NCBI RefSeq assembly: GCF_001467615.1 | Contig: NZ_LNYA01000023.1 | Span: 201,365-265,364, forward strand | Length of the DNA: 64,000 nucleotides | Origin: Legionella erythra | GTDB taxonomy: Bacteria; Pseudomonadota; Gammaproteobacteria; Legionellales; Legionellaceae | Direction of reading: 5' to 3' | In this document: positions 1-10,912 of the stretch, in pieces | How positions within the stretch are numbered: the first letter of the stretch is position 1 | How the letters are laid out: every line of letters begins with the position of its first letter | Notes under the pieces: generated by a model | What the model saw: the letters and a program-made list of their open reading frames with translations, nothing else | The model's database searches: none | Told to the model about the DNA's origin: nothing | Position numbers and translations under genes: made by a program

Positions 1-423
1 GGCGTGAGTACTGGCAGCGATGGTTCAGCCACGGCCGGCAGCGGTGTGAGTACTGGCAGCGATGGTATCGCTACTGCGGGGACTGACGTGAGCACTACCG
101 CGGGTACTACGGTGAGCACCGGAAGTGATGGTACCGCCACTGTCGACAGCGGCTTAAGTACCGGAAGTGTTGCTACCGCGACCACTACACTCACGACAGG
201 CAGCACAGCAACGATCAGTGTATTGGATACCGCGTCCGATGCAACGGTTGCCACGGCAGCGCTGATAACGAATACCGATGCAGTTATTTCTCAGGTTATC
301 ACAGGCTATGTGGTGACTGATGAGACGCAATGGCAGGTTGGCAGTGCCCTGGATAGCAGCAGCAATGACGAGTTAGGCGTTCTCGGTGTATACACGGTTC
401 ATGATGAGTTATGGGCAGGATAG
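1..423 (+). CDS. Ser/Thr/Gly-rich repeat protein, 3' end only
   Basis: The reading frame is open from the left edge to a TAG at 421-423, so the true start lies outside the window. About the first 55 visible residues are imperfect repeats of a unit like VSTGSDGxATAG. A non-repetitive tail of about 70 residues follows, containing NTDAVISQVITGYVV and ending DELWAG. Repeats of this composition are common in secreted or surface proteins. No transmembrane segment or sorting signal is visible in this part. The function is not recognised. GTG codons inside the repeats should not be taken as the start. Confidence 0.7.
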   Translation, partial: GVSTGSDGSATAGSGVSTGSDGIATAGTDVSTTAGTTVSTGSDGTATVDSGLSTGSVATATTTLTTGSTATISVLDTASDATVATAALITNTDAVISQVITGYVVTDETQWQVGSALDSSSNDELGVLGVYTVHDELWAG

Positions 424-450
424 ATCGGCTAATTCATTCACAGGGATCGT

Positions 451-482
451 GGGTGTCTAAACAAAGAAGGGATTAGACACCC
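451..482. terminator. Perfect 10-bp inverted repeat between convergent genes
   Basis: GGGTGTCTAA (451-460) is complementary to TTAGACACCC (473-482), with a 12-base loop. It lies between the stop codons of the repeat protein (+) and the secreted hypothetical (-), where a shared terminator would be expected. There is no T-tract, so the terminator role is inferred from position. Confidence 0.45.
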
Positions 483-519
483 GAGGATAATAAGACAGTT
501 TCTGATCACAATTCAGAAA

Positions 520-1050
520 TTATTGCTTGGTATAGACACAAGAAACGACTTCCTTGCCTTCCGGAGATTGCGAAGTGAGTGTCATTGACAGTTGATTGTC
601 TTTAACCGCCAGGGTGCCTTCTTCGTAGCCCATCATATTGAAATCAAATGCGGGTGAGCGCAAAACATACACTACTTTCAACAACAGCGCTGAATAATTC
701 TGTTGCCATTCCATGACGGTGTGCATAAAAACAGTAGCTGTCTGCTCGGAAAGAGCATGTGTCTCTAATGTTTCGGTTGAGAAATGCAACCCATCGATGG
801 TCAGGCCAAAATCATCATTGGCGATAACCAGTGTATCCTTGTCATCGCCGTTCTCGCACTGACCCACCCAGGTTCCAGCAAAGTCAGCGAAGTGTTTGTC
901 GCCTTCGTTGTCTCTGACCTGTTGAACGGATTTTAAGGATTTTTGAACGGGTGCTGGAATAAATTTGTGGAAAAAAGTTGCAGAAAATAATGGATTACAA
1001 ATGACCAAACCGCCTGCAATCAGCATTGCAGTAAATGACTTCTTGCCCAT
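520..1050 (-). CDS. Secreted hypothetical protein
   Basis: The protein has 176 residues. It begins with a Lys-Lys pair followed by a hydrophobic stretch (AMLIAGGLVICNPLFSA), a likely Sec signal peptide, so it is probably periplasmic or secreted. The mature part contains FAGTWVGQCENGDD and ends with a second cysteine in VVSCVYTKQ, so one disulphide is possible. The pattern (GTWxG, then alternating strands, then EGTLAVKDNQL) suggests a small beta-sandwich or lipocalin-like fold, but that is inference. The gene stands alone, divergent from the LuxR-type regulator. The family is not recognised. Confidence 0.7.
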   Translation of the reverse strand: MGKKSFTAMLIAGGLVICNPLFSATFFHKFIPAPVQKSLKSVQQVRDNEGDKHFADFAGTWVGQCENGDDKDTLVIANDDFGLTIDGLHFSTETLETHALSEQTATVFMHTVMEWQQNYSALLLKVVYVLRSPAFDFNMMGYEEGTLAVKDNQLSMTLTSQSPEGKEVVSCVYTKQ

Positions 1051-1233
1051 AACGACTCCCTTGGTTATTTAGCGAGAGCATTTTAGCAAAATTATTGTCA
1101 ATTATTCAATAAGTTATAGAGAAATAAATCAGAATTCTGCGCTTGGAATGCTGTTGTCAGGCGTTGAGTTAACCCCTGGTTTGGTGATTTGTTGTAAACG
1201 ATTTAAACTAAACGTACGGGGGTATGCAAGGCA

Positions 1234-1980
1234 GTGACTGTGGATGAGTCAATAGAACAATTTGAGCAGGCCTTAATCAATGCCGGCACTGTTTCGGCAT
1301 GCGATGACGCCTTAAGGCATTTTTTAGCAAAGAAAGGGATCACCACGTTTTCCTTTACTTATTACGCCTACAACCCTGTCGCGGTCAATCAGTTAAAATA
1401 CGACACGTGCTCCGCCAACTTTAAATCCTGGCATGATCATTACCTCGCAGAAAATTACAACAACATTGACAATACCTTGCGCTATACCTATAACAATCAA
1501 TTGCCGGTGTATTGGAACTTACAGCAGCAATTGCGGCAGGCCACGTCCGACTCCGAGCGGCAAATGCGACTTGATTCCATTGCGTTTGGGGCAGAATGCG
1601 GTTTGTCCATTCCTATCCACGGCGCCCATAATAATTTTGCCATTCTTTTACTGGTGCAGATGCAAGGGCAGCAATGCGGCCTTGAACAAATGAGTCGCCA
1701 ATATGAATTCATGGTGGCTGCCCAGCTTTATTATCATTACCTGCAGGCTCATCTGCTTGAGCAGGTCAGCGAACAAAAAAGCTTTAAATTGACCCAACGG
1801 GAAATACAATGCCTGCTATTAATAGCCCGCCAATACTCCGTGCGGGAAATGGCTCAGGCTTTGGAATTAACCGAGAGAACGATTAACTTCCATATTCAGA
1901 AACTGAATAAGAAATTAGGTGTCAAGAACAAATACCAGGCTTTGTCCAAGGCCATCACGCTGCAATTACTACCGCTTTAA
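1234..1980 (+). CDS. LuxR-type transcriptional regulator
   Basis: The protein has 248 residues. The C-terminal ~65 residues are a LuxR/GerE helix-turn-helix: LTQREIQCLLLIARQYSV, then EMAQALELTERTINFHIQ and KLGVKNKYQA. The N-terminal ~160 residues resemble the autoinducer-binding domain of quorum-sensing LuxR proteins (WHDHYLAENYNNID...). The ligand is unknown; Legionella is not known to make acyl-homoserine lactones, so this may be an orphan sensor. The start is GTG at 1234, with GGGGG about 12 bases upstream; no in-frame ATG precedes it. It lies 79 bases before the chitinase start and could regulate that gene. Confidence 0.85.
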   Translation: MTVDESIEQFEQALINAGTVSACDDALRHFLAKKGITTFSFTYYAYNPVAVNQLKYDTCSANFKSWHDHYLAENYNNIDNTLRYTYNNQLPVYWNLQQQLRQATSDSERQMRLDSIAFGAECGLSIPIHGAHNNFAILLLVQMQGQQCGLEQMSRQYEFMVAAQLYYHYLQAHLLEQVSEQKSFKLTQREIQCLLLIARQYSVREMAQALELTERTINFHIQKLNKKLGVKNKYQALSKAITLQLLPL

Positions 1981-2059
1981 TACCCCTGTTAGAAATGACA
2001 GTGCTCAAAACACGCTCTTTGGGAATAAAATTTATGCAGTTATAAACCAAGGGGCTATT

Positions 2060-3568
2060 ATGAATGCGTTTAAAAAGTTATTCGTCACGGCAATCAGTGC
2101 ACTTCCTCTTTATGCACACGCGAATTTAACCTTGTATACCACCAGTTGGTCCATGTATGGGCAAAATCCTTATGAATACGATGGGGCCTACAAAAACAAT
2201 CAGCCTTATGGCCAGTTGAAATACGTCAGTAACCCCGATATGGTGGCTCAATTCAACAAGGCCGATGTCGTTGTCTGGAGTTTTATGCAGGTTTGGAATG
2301 CCAACGATCCGGAGCAGGCCAAATACGCTATACCTCAACGCTGGAATGGGTTGATGCATTTCGACGATCTGTGGGCTGAGTTGCCGCTTGAAGGCTCGTG
2401 GATAAGTAATCTTCCTCCGGAAACCAAGGACTTCCTGACGTTTTGTAAAGCCAACGAAGGGGCTTGCTCCGCTGTTCAGACCAATGGCAATACAGGAGCC
2501 AAAGAACTCTTTAATTACACGGATCAAAAAGGGGTAGGGCAGTTGAACAGTTTTGGTGCGTTTATTCATTCCACCAAATTTACGGCCAAGCGCATCCTTG
2601 CTATCGGTGGTGCCAATACACCGGAAAATAAAGCCGTCAGTACCGCCACATATGAGGCTATTTTTGCTAATCAGGATAAATTTTTAAATCAATTAAATTC
2701 CTGGATGACGCATTTTAAAAACTTAAAAGGGGTTGATTATGATTTTGAACCGCCTATTGATCTTCAGACTGGTGCTCAGCTTCCGCCTGACTCACGTACC
2801 TTAAGTGATTACAAAAACCTGTTCAACCTGGTAAAGGCCAGCCGTAACAAATTGGGTCCTGACGCTTATATCTCCGTCACCATCACCGTCAATAAAGACT
2901 ATTTAACCGCCATTGATCAATCGGTGGATGGCGGGTGGTTCAAAGCCATAGCGCCTTATGTTGATAGTGTAAATTTAATGACCTATGATTTGCATGGCCC
3001 CTGGGGGCACGACAGTGATCCGTATACCTCAATCCATGCTTATTTAATACAGCCCCAAAGCCTGCATAAAGATGAGTTTGCGATTAATTACGGCACGGAT
3101 GAAATCACCAACCAGGTTCTGTCTTATGGCATGCCGAAAAACAAGCTGCAAGTGGGTATTGCAGCCTATGGTCGAGGATATGCCGGTGTTGAAGCGGGTG
3201 AGGATGCCAGCCGACCTGGATTTGAACAACGCTGGACTGGTGCAAGCCATTTTCCGGCGGCCTATTCCAATCAGGACGGCATGGTGCCTTATAACAGCGT
3301 TGACAAAATTATGAAGGATTTCGGTTATCAAACGTATTCAGTCGATGCAGAAGACGAAGCAGGCAATACTGTCGTGGCTGGTGCCTATCTTTATAATGAC
3401 AAGGCAAAGCAATTTGTCGGTTATCAATCCCCTCAAACAGTGAAGGCCTTGTGTGAATTCATCAAACAAAAACAATTGAAGGGAGCTATTATGTGGAGTG
3501 CGGATACCGATTTATCGGTATTTAACCCCCATAGCCTGGTGGCTGTTTACAAACAAAATTGCCAATAA
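2060..3568 (+). CDS. Secreted GH18 chitinase
   Basis: This glycoside hydrolase family 18 enzyme (502 residues) would hydrolyse beta-1,4 linkages in chitin. The active-site signature DxDxE is present as GVDYDFEPP; the Glu is the catalytic acid. A signal peptide (LFVTAISALPLYAHA) implies export, in Legionella probably through the type II system. I chose ATG 2060 because it directly precedes the signal peptide. The frame is open further upstream, into the LuxR-type gene, but that extension would bury the signal. The gene ends just before a strong terminator at 3611-3646. Confidence 0.88.
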   Translation: MNAFKKLFVTAISALPLYAHANLTLYTTSWSMYGQNPYEYDGAYKNNQPYGQLKYVSNPDMVAQFNKADVVVWSFMQVWNANDPEQAKYAIPQRWNGLMHFDDLWAELPLEGSWISNLPPETKDFLTFCKANEGACSAVQTNGNTGAKELFNYTDQKGVGQLNSFGAFIHSTKFTAKRILAIGGANTPENKAVSTATYEAIFANQDKFLNQLNSWMTHFKNLKGVDYDFEPPIDLQTGAQLPPDSRTLSDYKNLFNLVKASRNKLGPDAYISVTITVNKDYLTAIDQSVDGGWFKAIAPYVDSVNLMTYDLHGPWGHDSDPYTSIHAYLIQPQSLHKDEFAINYGTDEITNQVLSYGMPKNKLQVGIAAYGRGYAGVEAGEDASRPGFEQRWTGASHFPAAYSNQDGMVPYNSVDKIMKDFGYQTYSVDAEDEAGNTVVAGAYLYNDKAKQFVGYQSPQTVKALCEFIKQKQLKGAIMWSADTDLSVFNPHSLVAVYKQNCQ

Positions 3569-3608
3569 GCTCTTTACTGACGTTTTTATTTCAAAGATGG
3601 AGCGCGGT

Positions 3609-6600
3609 TTAACCCCCTGTTTGATTGACCGTCCAGGGGGTTTTTTGTTCCAAGAGGTTAATGACTGCCCCGATAGCCACTGGTTTTGAAAAATAATACC
3701 CCTGGACTTTGTCGCATTGATGCTGGTTTAAAAACTGGATTTGATGCTCGGCTTCAACACACTCAGCTACGACCGAGAGGCCAATAGCATGAGAGAGGTG
3801 AATGATAGAGCTGACAATATCAGAGTCCACCTTATCTGCAGGGACATTTTTAATGAGAGTCGGGTCGAGCTTTAAGGTATCAAGCGGTAATTGCCGCAAA
3901 TAATTCAATGATGAAAAACCGACGCCAAAATCATCCAGAGTAATCGATACCCCCATTTCCTTAAGCTGCAGGATAATCCGTTCACTGTTTTCCATGCTGC
4001 GGATTAATGAATTTTCAGTAATTTCAAACTCAAGCTGTTTGGCTGTTACCCGGGTTTTCTGAATAATACTTTGCACTGTTTGGATAAAATCGTATTCTTC
4101 CAATTGCTGAGATGAAAAATTAACAGCCAGCTTGATGGGGTGATTGTGTTTTTTAATGTTGTGCAGGAACTGTTTATATTCCATGCAGGCGAGTTCAAAG
4201 GCTCTCTCACCCACGGGTTTGATAAGTCCGGTTTCTTCGGCGACAGGCAGAAATTGATTCGGGTAAAGTATGCCGCCGTCACGGGTCGGTAAGCGCAATA
4301 ACGCTTCGATACTGACCATGCGTCCAGTACGCAAATCATATTGCGGTTGGTAATGCATCATCAATTTATCCTGTTCCAGGGCTTCACGTAATAAATTCTC
4401 AATATCCAGTTTGTCCTGCAGGCGATGAACCATATCGTAATTAAAAAATTGATAGTTGTTGCGTCCTGCCTTCTTGGCACAATACATGGCGATGTCGGCA
4501 TGTTTGATTAAAGCCTGCTCATCGGTGCCGTCATCCGGCCAGATACTGATGCCGATACTCCCGGTCACAAACAGTTTGTGCCCTTCAATCGTCACCGGCT
4601 CATTGAGCCTTCTCAAAATACGTTTGGCAACCTTGGTGGCCCCCACGTTGTCTGTCACCCGCTTTAACATGATAATAAATTCATCACCGCCGAGGCGTGT
4701 GGCAATGTCTCCGGCCTGAATCACATTGCTAATGCGTTTGGCAATAATTTGCAACAGCATATCGCCAATTTTATGGCCCAATGCATCATTGATTAATTTG
4801 AAACGATCCAAATCAAGGAACAAAACGGCGAGTTTACTCTGCCCGGCGGTATTGCTGAGCCATTCTTTCATGCTGGACAATAGATGCTGACGGTTGGCAA
4901 GGCCAGTTAATGGATCATAATAAGCGATTTGCTCAAGCTCGATGTTTTTTTGCTCCAGTTTGTTTTTAGCCATACGCAGGTTGATTAAATTATTAATCCT
5001 TGCTTTTAACTCCTCGGCAGCAAAAGGTTTGGTAATGTAATCCTGCACGCCGCTACGCAGCAGTTTCAAGCGAAATTCTTCATCATTTTTGGCCGTGAGC
5101 AGAATGACGGGGGTATCAGCCAGCTCTGCTCTCTGGTGCAGGTTTTCTATTAATTCTTCACCGCTCATGCGCGGCATCATGGCGTCTGATAAAATTAAAT
5201 CCGGCTTGTGAGCTACGGCTTTATTAAATCCCTCAAGTCCATCGGTGGCGGAAATCACATGAAAATCAGTGGATAATACCTCCGCAATAAAGCGGTTCAT
5301 GTCAATATTATCTTCAACGACCAGTACCGTTGGTTTTTCATTAATATTAATTTGTACTTCGGCCATTTCGCTGGCTTTAGCCACTGGTTTCAATGACAAT
5401 ACCGTGGATTTACTCATCTCATCCAAAGAGGGGTCGTAGCTGTCTAATGACGCCCGCTTCACGGCTGCTCCCGCCGGGGCGGTCAAAGGCAGTTCCACAA
5501 TAAACTCTGCACCGCCTCCCTTGGATTCTTTAACAAAAACCTGTCCCTTCTGGAGTTCAACAAAGTCTTTAACAATGGCAAGGCCGAGACCGGTACCTCC
5601 GTGTTTTCGTGTTTCCCCGCCTTCTACCTGGCTGAAGCGCTCAAAAATAACCTGATACAATTCTTCAGGAATACCTGGGCCGTTATCCCGTACGCTGATA
5701 GTTGCTTTGTGATCATCATGGGACACCGTGCAAACAATCAAACCATTGGCTGGCACGAATTTAAACGCATTGGATAAGAGATTAAGCAGGATATGCTGCA
5801 TTTTTTCCGCATCGATTTCCGCAATTAAAATAGGCGGGCTTTGGACATTAAAATGGATCCCCTTGTCTTCGGCCAGGCTGTTAAAATTCTCAGCAATGAC
5901 TCGAACTAATTTGGCCAGATTGACTTCCTGATAATTAAGCACCATTTTCCCGGCATCAAGTTTGGCGATATTGAGCAAATCATTGACATGTTTTAACAGG
6001 ATATGGGCATTGTTGTTGATGATTTCCACGGGCTTGTGCATGGATAAGGGTAAGGAAGGATCCTTTTTCATTTTTTCCAGGGGCCCCAATATCAGCGACA
6101 GGGGGGTACGCAACTCATGACTCATGTTGGCGAAGAACTGAGTTTTTAATTGATTTAATTCTTTAAGTTGCCGGTATAATACTTCCTGTTGAGTTTTCTT
6201 TTGTTCGAGTTCCTTGATGGCGGCACGCAACTGCTTGTTGGCTTCCTGAATTTCCTGAGCCCTTAAAAAAATTTCCATCTGCATGCGTTCTGTACGGCTA
6301 CGCAATTCCTCGGTTAATTTATTTTGCTCGGTTCCCGCCTGTTGGAGATGGACGAACTCAGTAACATCCTTGACACGATGAATGATATAGAGCAACTCAT
6401 TCTCTTTATTGAGTACAGGCACATTCATTGGACTCCAGTACCGTTCTTCAAATGCTGTGCCCTGCGATTCAGGTGTTCGTATGTCGTATTTTTGCACGGC
6501 CATGGTGTCTGAGATTTTGTTTTGCAAAACCCGCTGCAATGATGCACGCAGGTTATTGACGCCGGTCGCACTGGGTTCGTTGGGATTATCCGGGAATACA

Positions 6601-6767
6601 TCAAAAATATAGCGGCCAAGGATCTGTTCCCGAGTGACCAATGTGGCTTTCAGATAGGCATCGCTTACGGCGATGATATTGAGCGCACTGTTCAGAACCA
6701 GATACAAGTCAGGAGTGGATTCAAATAAGACTTTAAAATCAAGCGGCTCCTTCAAGTAATTTGACAT
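3609..6767 (-). CDS. Hybrid PAS-histidine kinase-REC-GGDEF-EAL protein
   Basis: This 1052-residue signalling protein joins two-component and cyclic-di-GMP modules. In order: a PAS domain (about 12-135); a coiled coil (145-205); a HisKA domain with phospho-acceptor His217 in NMSHELRTPL; a HATPase with N box (LSNAFKF), DNGPGIP and GTGLGLAIV; a receiver near 480-595 (LVVEDN, ILSDAMMPRMSG, ITKPF); GGDEF near 620-790 with an intact RLGGDEF; and EAL near 800-1045 with EALLR, DDFGVGFSSLNYL and LKLDPTLI. Both cyclase and phosphodiesterase signatures look intact, though EAL has VAECVE where VAEGVE is usual. No transmembrane segment is seen, so it is cytosolic. The start is backed by GGAGGAG nine bases upstream. 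Confidence 0.93.
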   Translation of the reverse strand: MSNYLKEPLDFKVLFESTPDLYLVLNSALNIIAVSDAYLKATLVTREQILGRYIFDVFPDNPNEPSATGVNNLRASLQRVLQNKISDTMAVQKYDIRTPESQGTAFEERYWSPMNVPVLNKENELLYIIHRVKDVTEFVHLQQAGTEQNKLTEELRSRTERMQMEIFLRAQEIQEANKQLRAAIKELEQKKTQQEVLYRQLKELNQLKTQFFANMSHELRTPLSLILGPLEKMKKDPSLPLSMHKPVEIINNNAHILLKHVNDLLNIAKLDAGKMVLNYQEVNLAKLVRVIAENFNSLAEDKGIHFNVQSPPILIAEIDAEKMQHILLNLLSNAFKFVPANGLIVCTVSHDDHKATISVRDNGPGIPEELYQVIFERFSQVEGGETRKHGGTGLGLAIVKDFVELQKGQVFVKESKGGGAEFIVELPLTAPAGAAVKRASLDSYDPSLDEMSKSTVLSLKPVAKASEMAEVQININEKPTVLVVEDNIDMNRFIAEVLSTDFHVISATDGLEGFNKAVAHKPDLILSDAMMPRMSGEELIENLHQRAELADTPVILLTAKNDEEFRLKLLRSGVQDYITKPFAAEELKARINNLINLRMAKNKLEQKNIELEQIAYYDPLTGLANRQHLLSSMKEWLSNTAGQSKLAVLFLDLDRFKLINDALGHKIGDMLLQIIAKRISNVIQAGDIATRLGGDEFIIMLKRVTDNVGATKVAKRILRRLNEPVTIEGHKLFVTGSIGISIWPDDGTDEQALIKHADIAMYCAKKAGRNNYQFFNYDMVHRLQDKLDIENLLREALEQDKLMMHYQPQYDLRTGRMVSIEALLRLPTRDGGILYPNQFLPVAEETGLIKPVGERAFELACMEYKQFLHNIKKHNHPIKLAVNFSSQQLEEYDFIQTVQSIIQKTRVTAKQLEFEITENSLIRSMENSERIILQLKEMGVSITLDDFGVGFSSLNYLRQLPLDTLKLDPTLIKNVPADKVDSDIVSSIIHLSHAIGLSVVAECVEAEHQIQFLNQHQCDKVQGYYFSKPVAIGAVINLLEQKTPWTVNQTGG
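3611..3646 (+). terminator. Rho-independent terminator of the chitinase gene
   Basis: AACCCCCTG (3611-3619) pairs with CAGGGGGTT (3634-3642), and a run of six T starts at 3641. It lies 42 bases after the chitinase stop. It also lies wholly inside the last codons of the convergent sensor gene, where it encodes the C-terminal residues. Confidence 0.85.
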
Positions 6768-6928
6768 CGTGCAACTCCTCCATGAGTTTAAGCAACGCCA
6801 ATTCAGTGAATGCTCTTGAGTAGTATCGAGCAGAATAATCTTAAATATATAATAGCCTTTTTTTAGCGAAAAAGGGGAGGCAAATGACCAAAAAATGACG
6901 ATTTTATGCTTTTTTATTCGATATATGC

Positions 6929-6960
6929 CAAAAAAAAGGTGATTTTTTGGTCAAAATCAC
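6929..6960 (-). terminator. Probable terminator after lpxB
   Basis: On the minus strand, GTGATTTT pairs with AAAATCAC (6953-6960 with 6939-6946, 6-base loop). One C and eight T follow (6930-6937). It lies 39 bases past the lpxB stop. The stem is A/T-rich, so efficiency is uncertain. Confidence 0.6.
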
Positions 6961-6998
6961 TCCGTTTGGAAAAAGCTGTCTGGAGGATGAAAAAAGGA

Positions 6999-8142
<1,144 letters not shown>

Positions 8143-8150
<8 letters not shown>

Positions 8151-9099
8151 CTTGGGTTGCAAGACGGGAGAGGATTAAGGAGGTAATCTGGGTCGCTGTA
8201 GCCAGCGCATTGCGGCCGTCCAGTCCGGTAACCAGCGGCGTGCTGTCCTCCCTGATGGCGGTGATAAAGGATTTTATCTCCGCAAGCAAAGCATCGCTCT
8301 GTTCAAAGGTTGATTCTTCACTGACTACATTGGGAATACCGGGGAACATTTCTTCCTGACCTTTGCGAAACACAGCAAATTGTTTGGCGTGGTAATTAAT
8401 GGAAATGTAACATTCGGGCTGAAAAATCCGTGTTTTTCGTTCGGTTTTAAAGCTAATACGGCTTGCCGTAACATTGGCGACACAATGATTGGCAAACGTG
8501 ATTCTGGCATTGGCAATATCGATGGTCGAAGAAAGGACCGGTGCGCCATGGGCATCGATGTGGATAATGGGGCTTCTAATGATGGATTGGATCAAATCGA
8601 TATCATGGATCATTAAATCGAGGATCACATTCACATCGGTTCCGCGCGGGTTAAACGGTGCCAGACGTTGCGACTCAATAAATAGCGGTTTAACCAGGTA
8701 CTTTTGCAGCGCCACGTGTGCGGAGTTGAAGCGCTCAAGATGACCAACCTGAAGCTTGACCCGGTGCTGTTCAGCCAATGCGATGAGTTCATCCGCCTGT
8801 TCAATCGTTTCGGTGATTGGTTTTTCGATCAGCACATGGATGCCCTGGCTCAGGCATTGCCTGGCGATCTCGTAATGTTGCGTGGTGGTGGCCGCGATAC
8901 TGACGGCATCCACCTGGCCAAGGAGATCGTTAAAATTGTAATAGGCGGGGACGCCCAACTCCTGGGCAACCGCATCACAAGCGGTTTTATTCGCATCACA
9001 GACAGCCACCAAGGTCACGTCAGGCAGCATCTTGTATTTTTGAGCATGGAATCGACCCAGGTAGCCAACCCCAATGACGGCACATCTTAAAACACTCAT
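8143..9099 (-). CDS. Gfo/Idh/MocA dehydrogenase, GnnA candidate
   Basis: This 318-residue NAD(P)-dependent oxidoreductase has a Rossmann motif at the N-terminus (VIGVGYLGRFHAQKY) and the family's EKP catalytic motif in VLIEKPITET. Known biology: bacteria whose lipid A contains 2,3-diamino-2,3-dideoxyglucose, Legionella among them, need a UDP-GlcNAc 3-dehydrogenase (GnnA, of this family) and an aminotransferase (GnnB). The gene overlaps lpxB, so GnnA is the natural candidate function; this is inference from context. No GnnB-like aminotransferase lies in the window. Other sugar dehydrogenases of the family cannot be excluded. Confidence 0.8.
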
Positions 9100-9202
9100 G
9101 GTCTATAACATAGGAAAATTTGTGCGCATGATCGCATTTCCTGGGTGATAAATCAATTTTAAATGGTTATTATTGCCAGTCTTGCTACCCAGGGATATAT
9201 AA

Positions 9203-9802
9203 ATGGAAAATTATACTGCGGGGGTCGATGAAGTAGGGCGAGGGCCATTGGCGGGCCCTGTGGTCACCGCGGCGGTGATCCTGAAGCGGCCGCTTGACGG
9301 ATTGACTGATTCGAAAAAATTGACCCCTAAAAAAAGAAAAATATTAGCAGAACAAATAAAAGAAGAAGCTATTTGCTTTGCCTACGGGAGGGCTGAAGTC
9401 AGTGAAATTGATGAATTAAATATCCATTGGGCCACATTACTGGCTATGAAACGCGCGGTGGAGGCTTTAACCATTAAACCAGCCAGGGTATTGGTGGACG
9501 GTTTACACAAACCCAAAATAGACATTCCCTGTGAAGCGATTGTTCAGGGGGATTTACTGATTGCGGAAATCAGTGCAGCGTCCATTCTGGCAAAAGTATC
9601 CCGCGATGAGGAAATGGAGCAACTGGATAACCTCTACCCGGGGTATGGCTTTGCTGTCCACAAAGGTTATTCCACAGACATGCATCGCCGGCTATTGCTT
9701 GAATTGGGACCATCGCCCATTCACCGCAAATCCTTCGCGCCGGTGATGGAATTATTAGGCAACGTCCCTGAACGTGGCCTGGCTGAACAGGCGTCAGGAT
9801 AA
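9203..9802 (+). CDS. rnhB: Ribonuclease HII
   Basis: RNase HII (199 residues) removes single ribonucleotides and RNA primers from DNA-RNA hybrids. The N-terminal signature [16 protein letters not shown] carries the first two catalytic acids; the others are in VLVDGLHKP and [23 protein letters not shown] is also typical. It is divergent from the dehydrogenase gene across about 100 bases and overlaps the 3' end of the convergent rodA by 9 bases. The ribosome binding site is weak. Confidence 0.96.
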   Translation: MENYTAGVDEVGRGPLAGPVVTAAVILKRPLDGLTDSKKLTPKKRKILAEQIKEEAICFAYGRAEVSEIDELNIHWATLLAMKRAVEALTIKPARVLVDGLHKPKIDIPCEAIVQGDLLIAEISAASILAKVSRDEEMEQLDNLYPGYGFAVHKGYSTDMHRRLLLELGPSPIHRKSFAPVMELLGNVPERGLAEQASG

Positions 9803-10912
9803 AGCGGTAAACAGGATGCGATGCGAACTGATTGACATCAAAATGCCGAAACTGGCTAAAAATGTCACCATCGCGGTGCCGCCATAGCTCACCAAAGGCA
9901 ATGGAATGCCCACCACAGGCAGTATGCCGGTGACCATGCCGATATTCACGAAGGCCGATAAAAAGAATGTCATGGCCAGGCTGGCTGCCAAGAGGCGGGT
10001 AAAGCTGGTTTGTGCCTGCCTGGCAATATACAGGCCGCGCAACGACACCAGAATAAACAACAGGATCAACAGCATGCTGCCGACAAAGCCAAACTCTTCA
10101 CCACTAACGGCAAAAATAAAGTCGGTGGCATGTTCGGGTAAAAAATTGAGATGCGACTGACTTCCTGCCAGCCATCCCTTGCCGAAGGCTCCACCGGAAC
10201 CAATAGCGATTTTGGATTGGATAATGTGATAACCGGATCCAAGCGGATCCTGTTCGGGATTCAACAATGTATAGATACGCTGGCGTTGATAATCGTGCAT
10301 GACATGCCACAGCAGAGGGGCTGATAACCCGGCTAAGACCAGGAGCACCAGGAGGATGCGAAAACTGATGCCAGCCATAAAAATAACGCTTAAACCCGCA
10401 AAGACCACCATAATAGCGGTTCCCAGATCCGGCTGTTTGGCAATTAACAGTGCCGGGACAAAAATAATCACGGCAGCAATCAACAGATTTTTCGTGTCGA
10501 TGGGAATAGGCTTGCGATCGAAAAACCAGGCGGCCATCATGGGCACGGCCAGTTTCATGATTTCTGAAGGCTGAAACCGAAAAACGCCCAAGTCCAGCCA
10601 TCGCTGCGCCCCTTTCCCGATTTTGCCAATCACCATCACCGCCAGCAACAGGGCCAGACCGACACTGTATATCCAGGGTGTCCATATTTTATATTTGTGG
10701 GGCGGGACCATGGCGAAAACCATCATAATGCCGATGGCAAACGAAAGACGCATCAGCTGCCTTAACACCATGCCCAGGTTTTGATTGGAGGCGCTGTAAA
10801 GAATCAGCATGCCAAAAGCAATCACTCCCAGCAGCAAACCCAGCAAGGGCAAATCGACATGAATGGCTTTACTGGTAAAACGATAGACGGGACGGGCTTG
10901 TCGTTGATTCAT
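9794..10912 (-). CDS. rodA: Rod-shape peptidoglycan glycosyltransferase RodA
   Basis: This SEDS-family integral membrane protein (372 residues, about ten hydrophobic segments) polymerises lipid II glycan strands in the elongasome, together with PBP2. Typical motifs are [36 protein letters not shown] and the C-terminal [10 protein letters not shown]. Its ATG overlaps the mrdA stop by four bases (ATGA), so the partner genes are translationally coupled. Confidence 0.96.
   Translation of the reverse strand: MNQRQARPVYRFTSKAIHVDLPLLGLLLGVIAFGMLILYSASNQNLGMVLRQLMRLSFAIGIMMVFAMVPPHKYKIWTPWIYSVGLALLLAVMVIGKIGKGAQRWLDLGVFRFQPSEIMKLAVPMMAAWFFDRKPIPIDTKNLLIAAVIIFVPALLIAKQPDLGTAIMVVFAGLSVIFMAGISFRILLVLLVLAGLSAPLLWHVMHDYQRQRIYTLLNPEQDPLGSGYHIIQSKIAIGSGGAFGKGWLAGSQSHLNFLPEHATDFIFAVSGEEFGFVGSMLLILLFILVSLRGLYIARQAQTSFTRLLAASLAMTFFLSAFVNIGMVTGILPVVGIPLPLVSYGGTAMVTFLASFGILMSISSHRILFTALS

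Noticed and set aside
1-180. Possible CRISPR-like or satellite repeat at the left edge
   Set aside because: The repeats are in frame, uneven and have no unique spacers; they encode Ser/Thr/Gly repeats.
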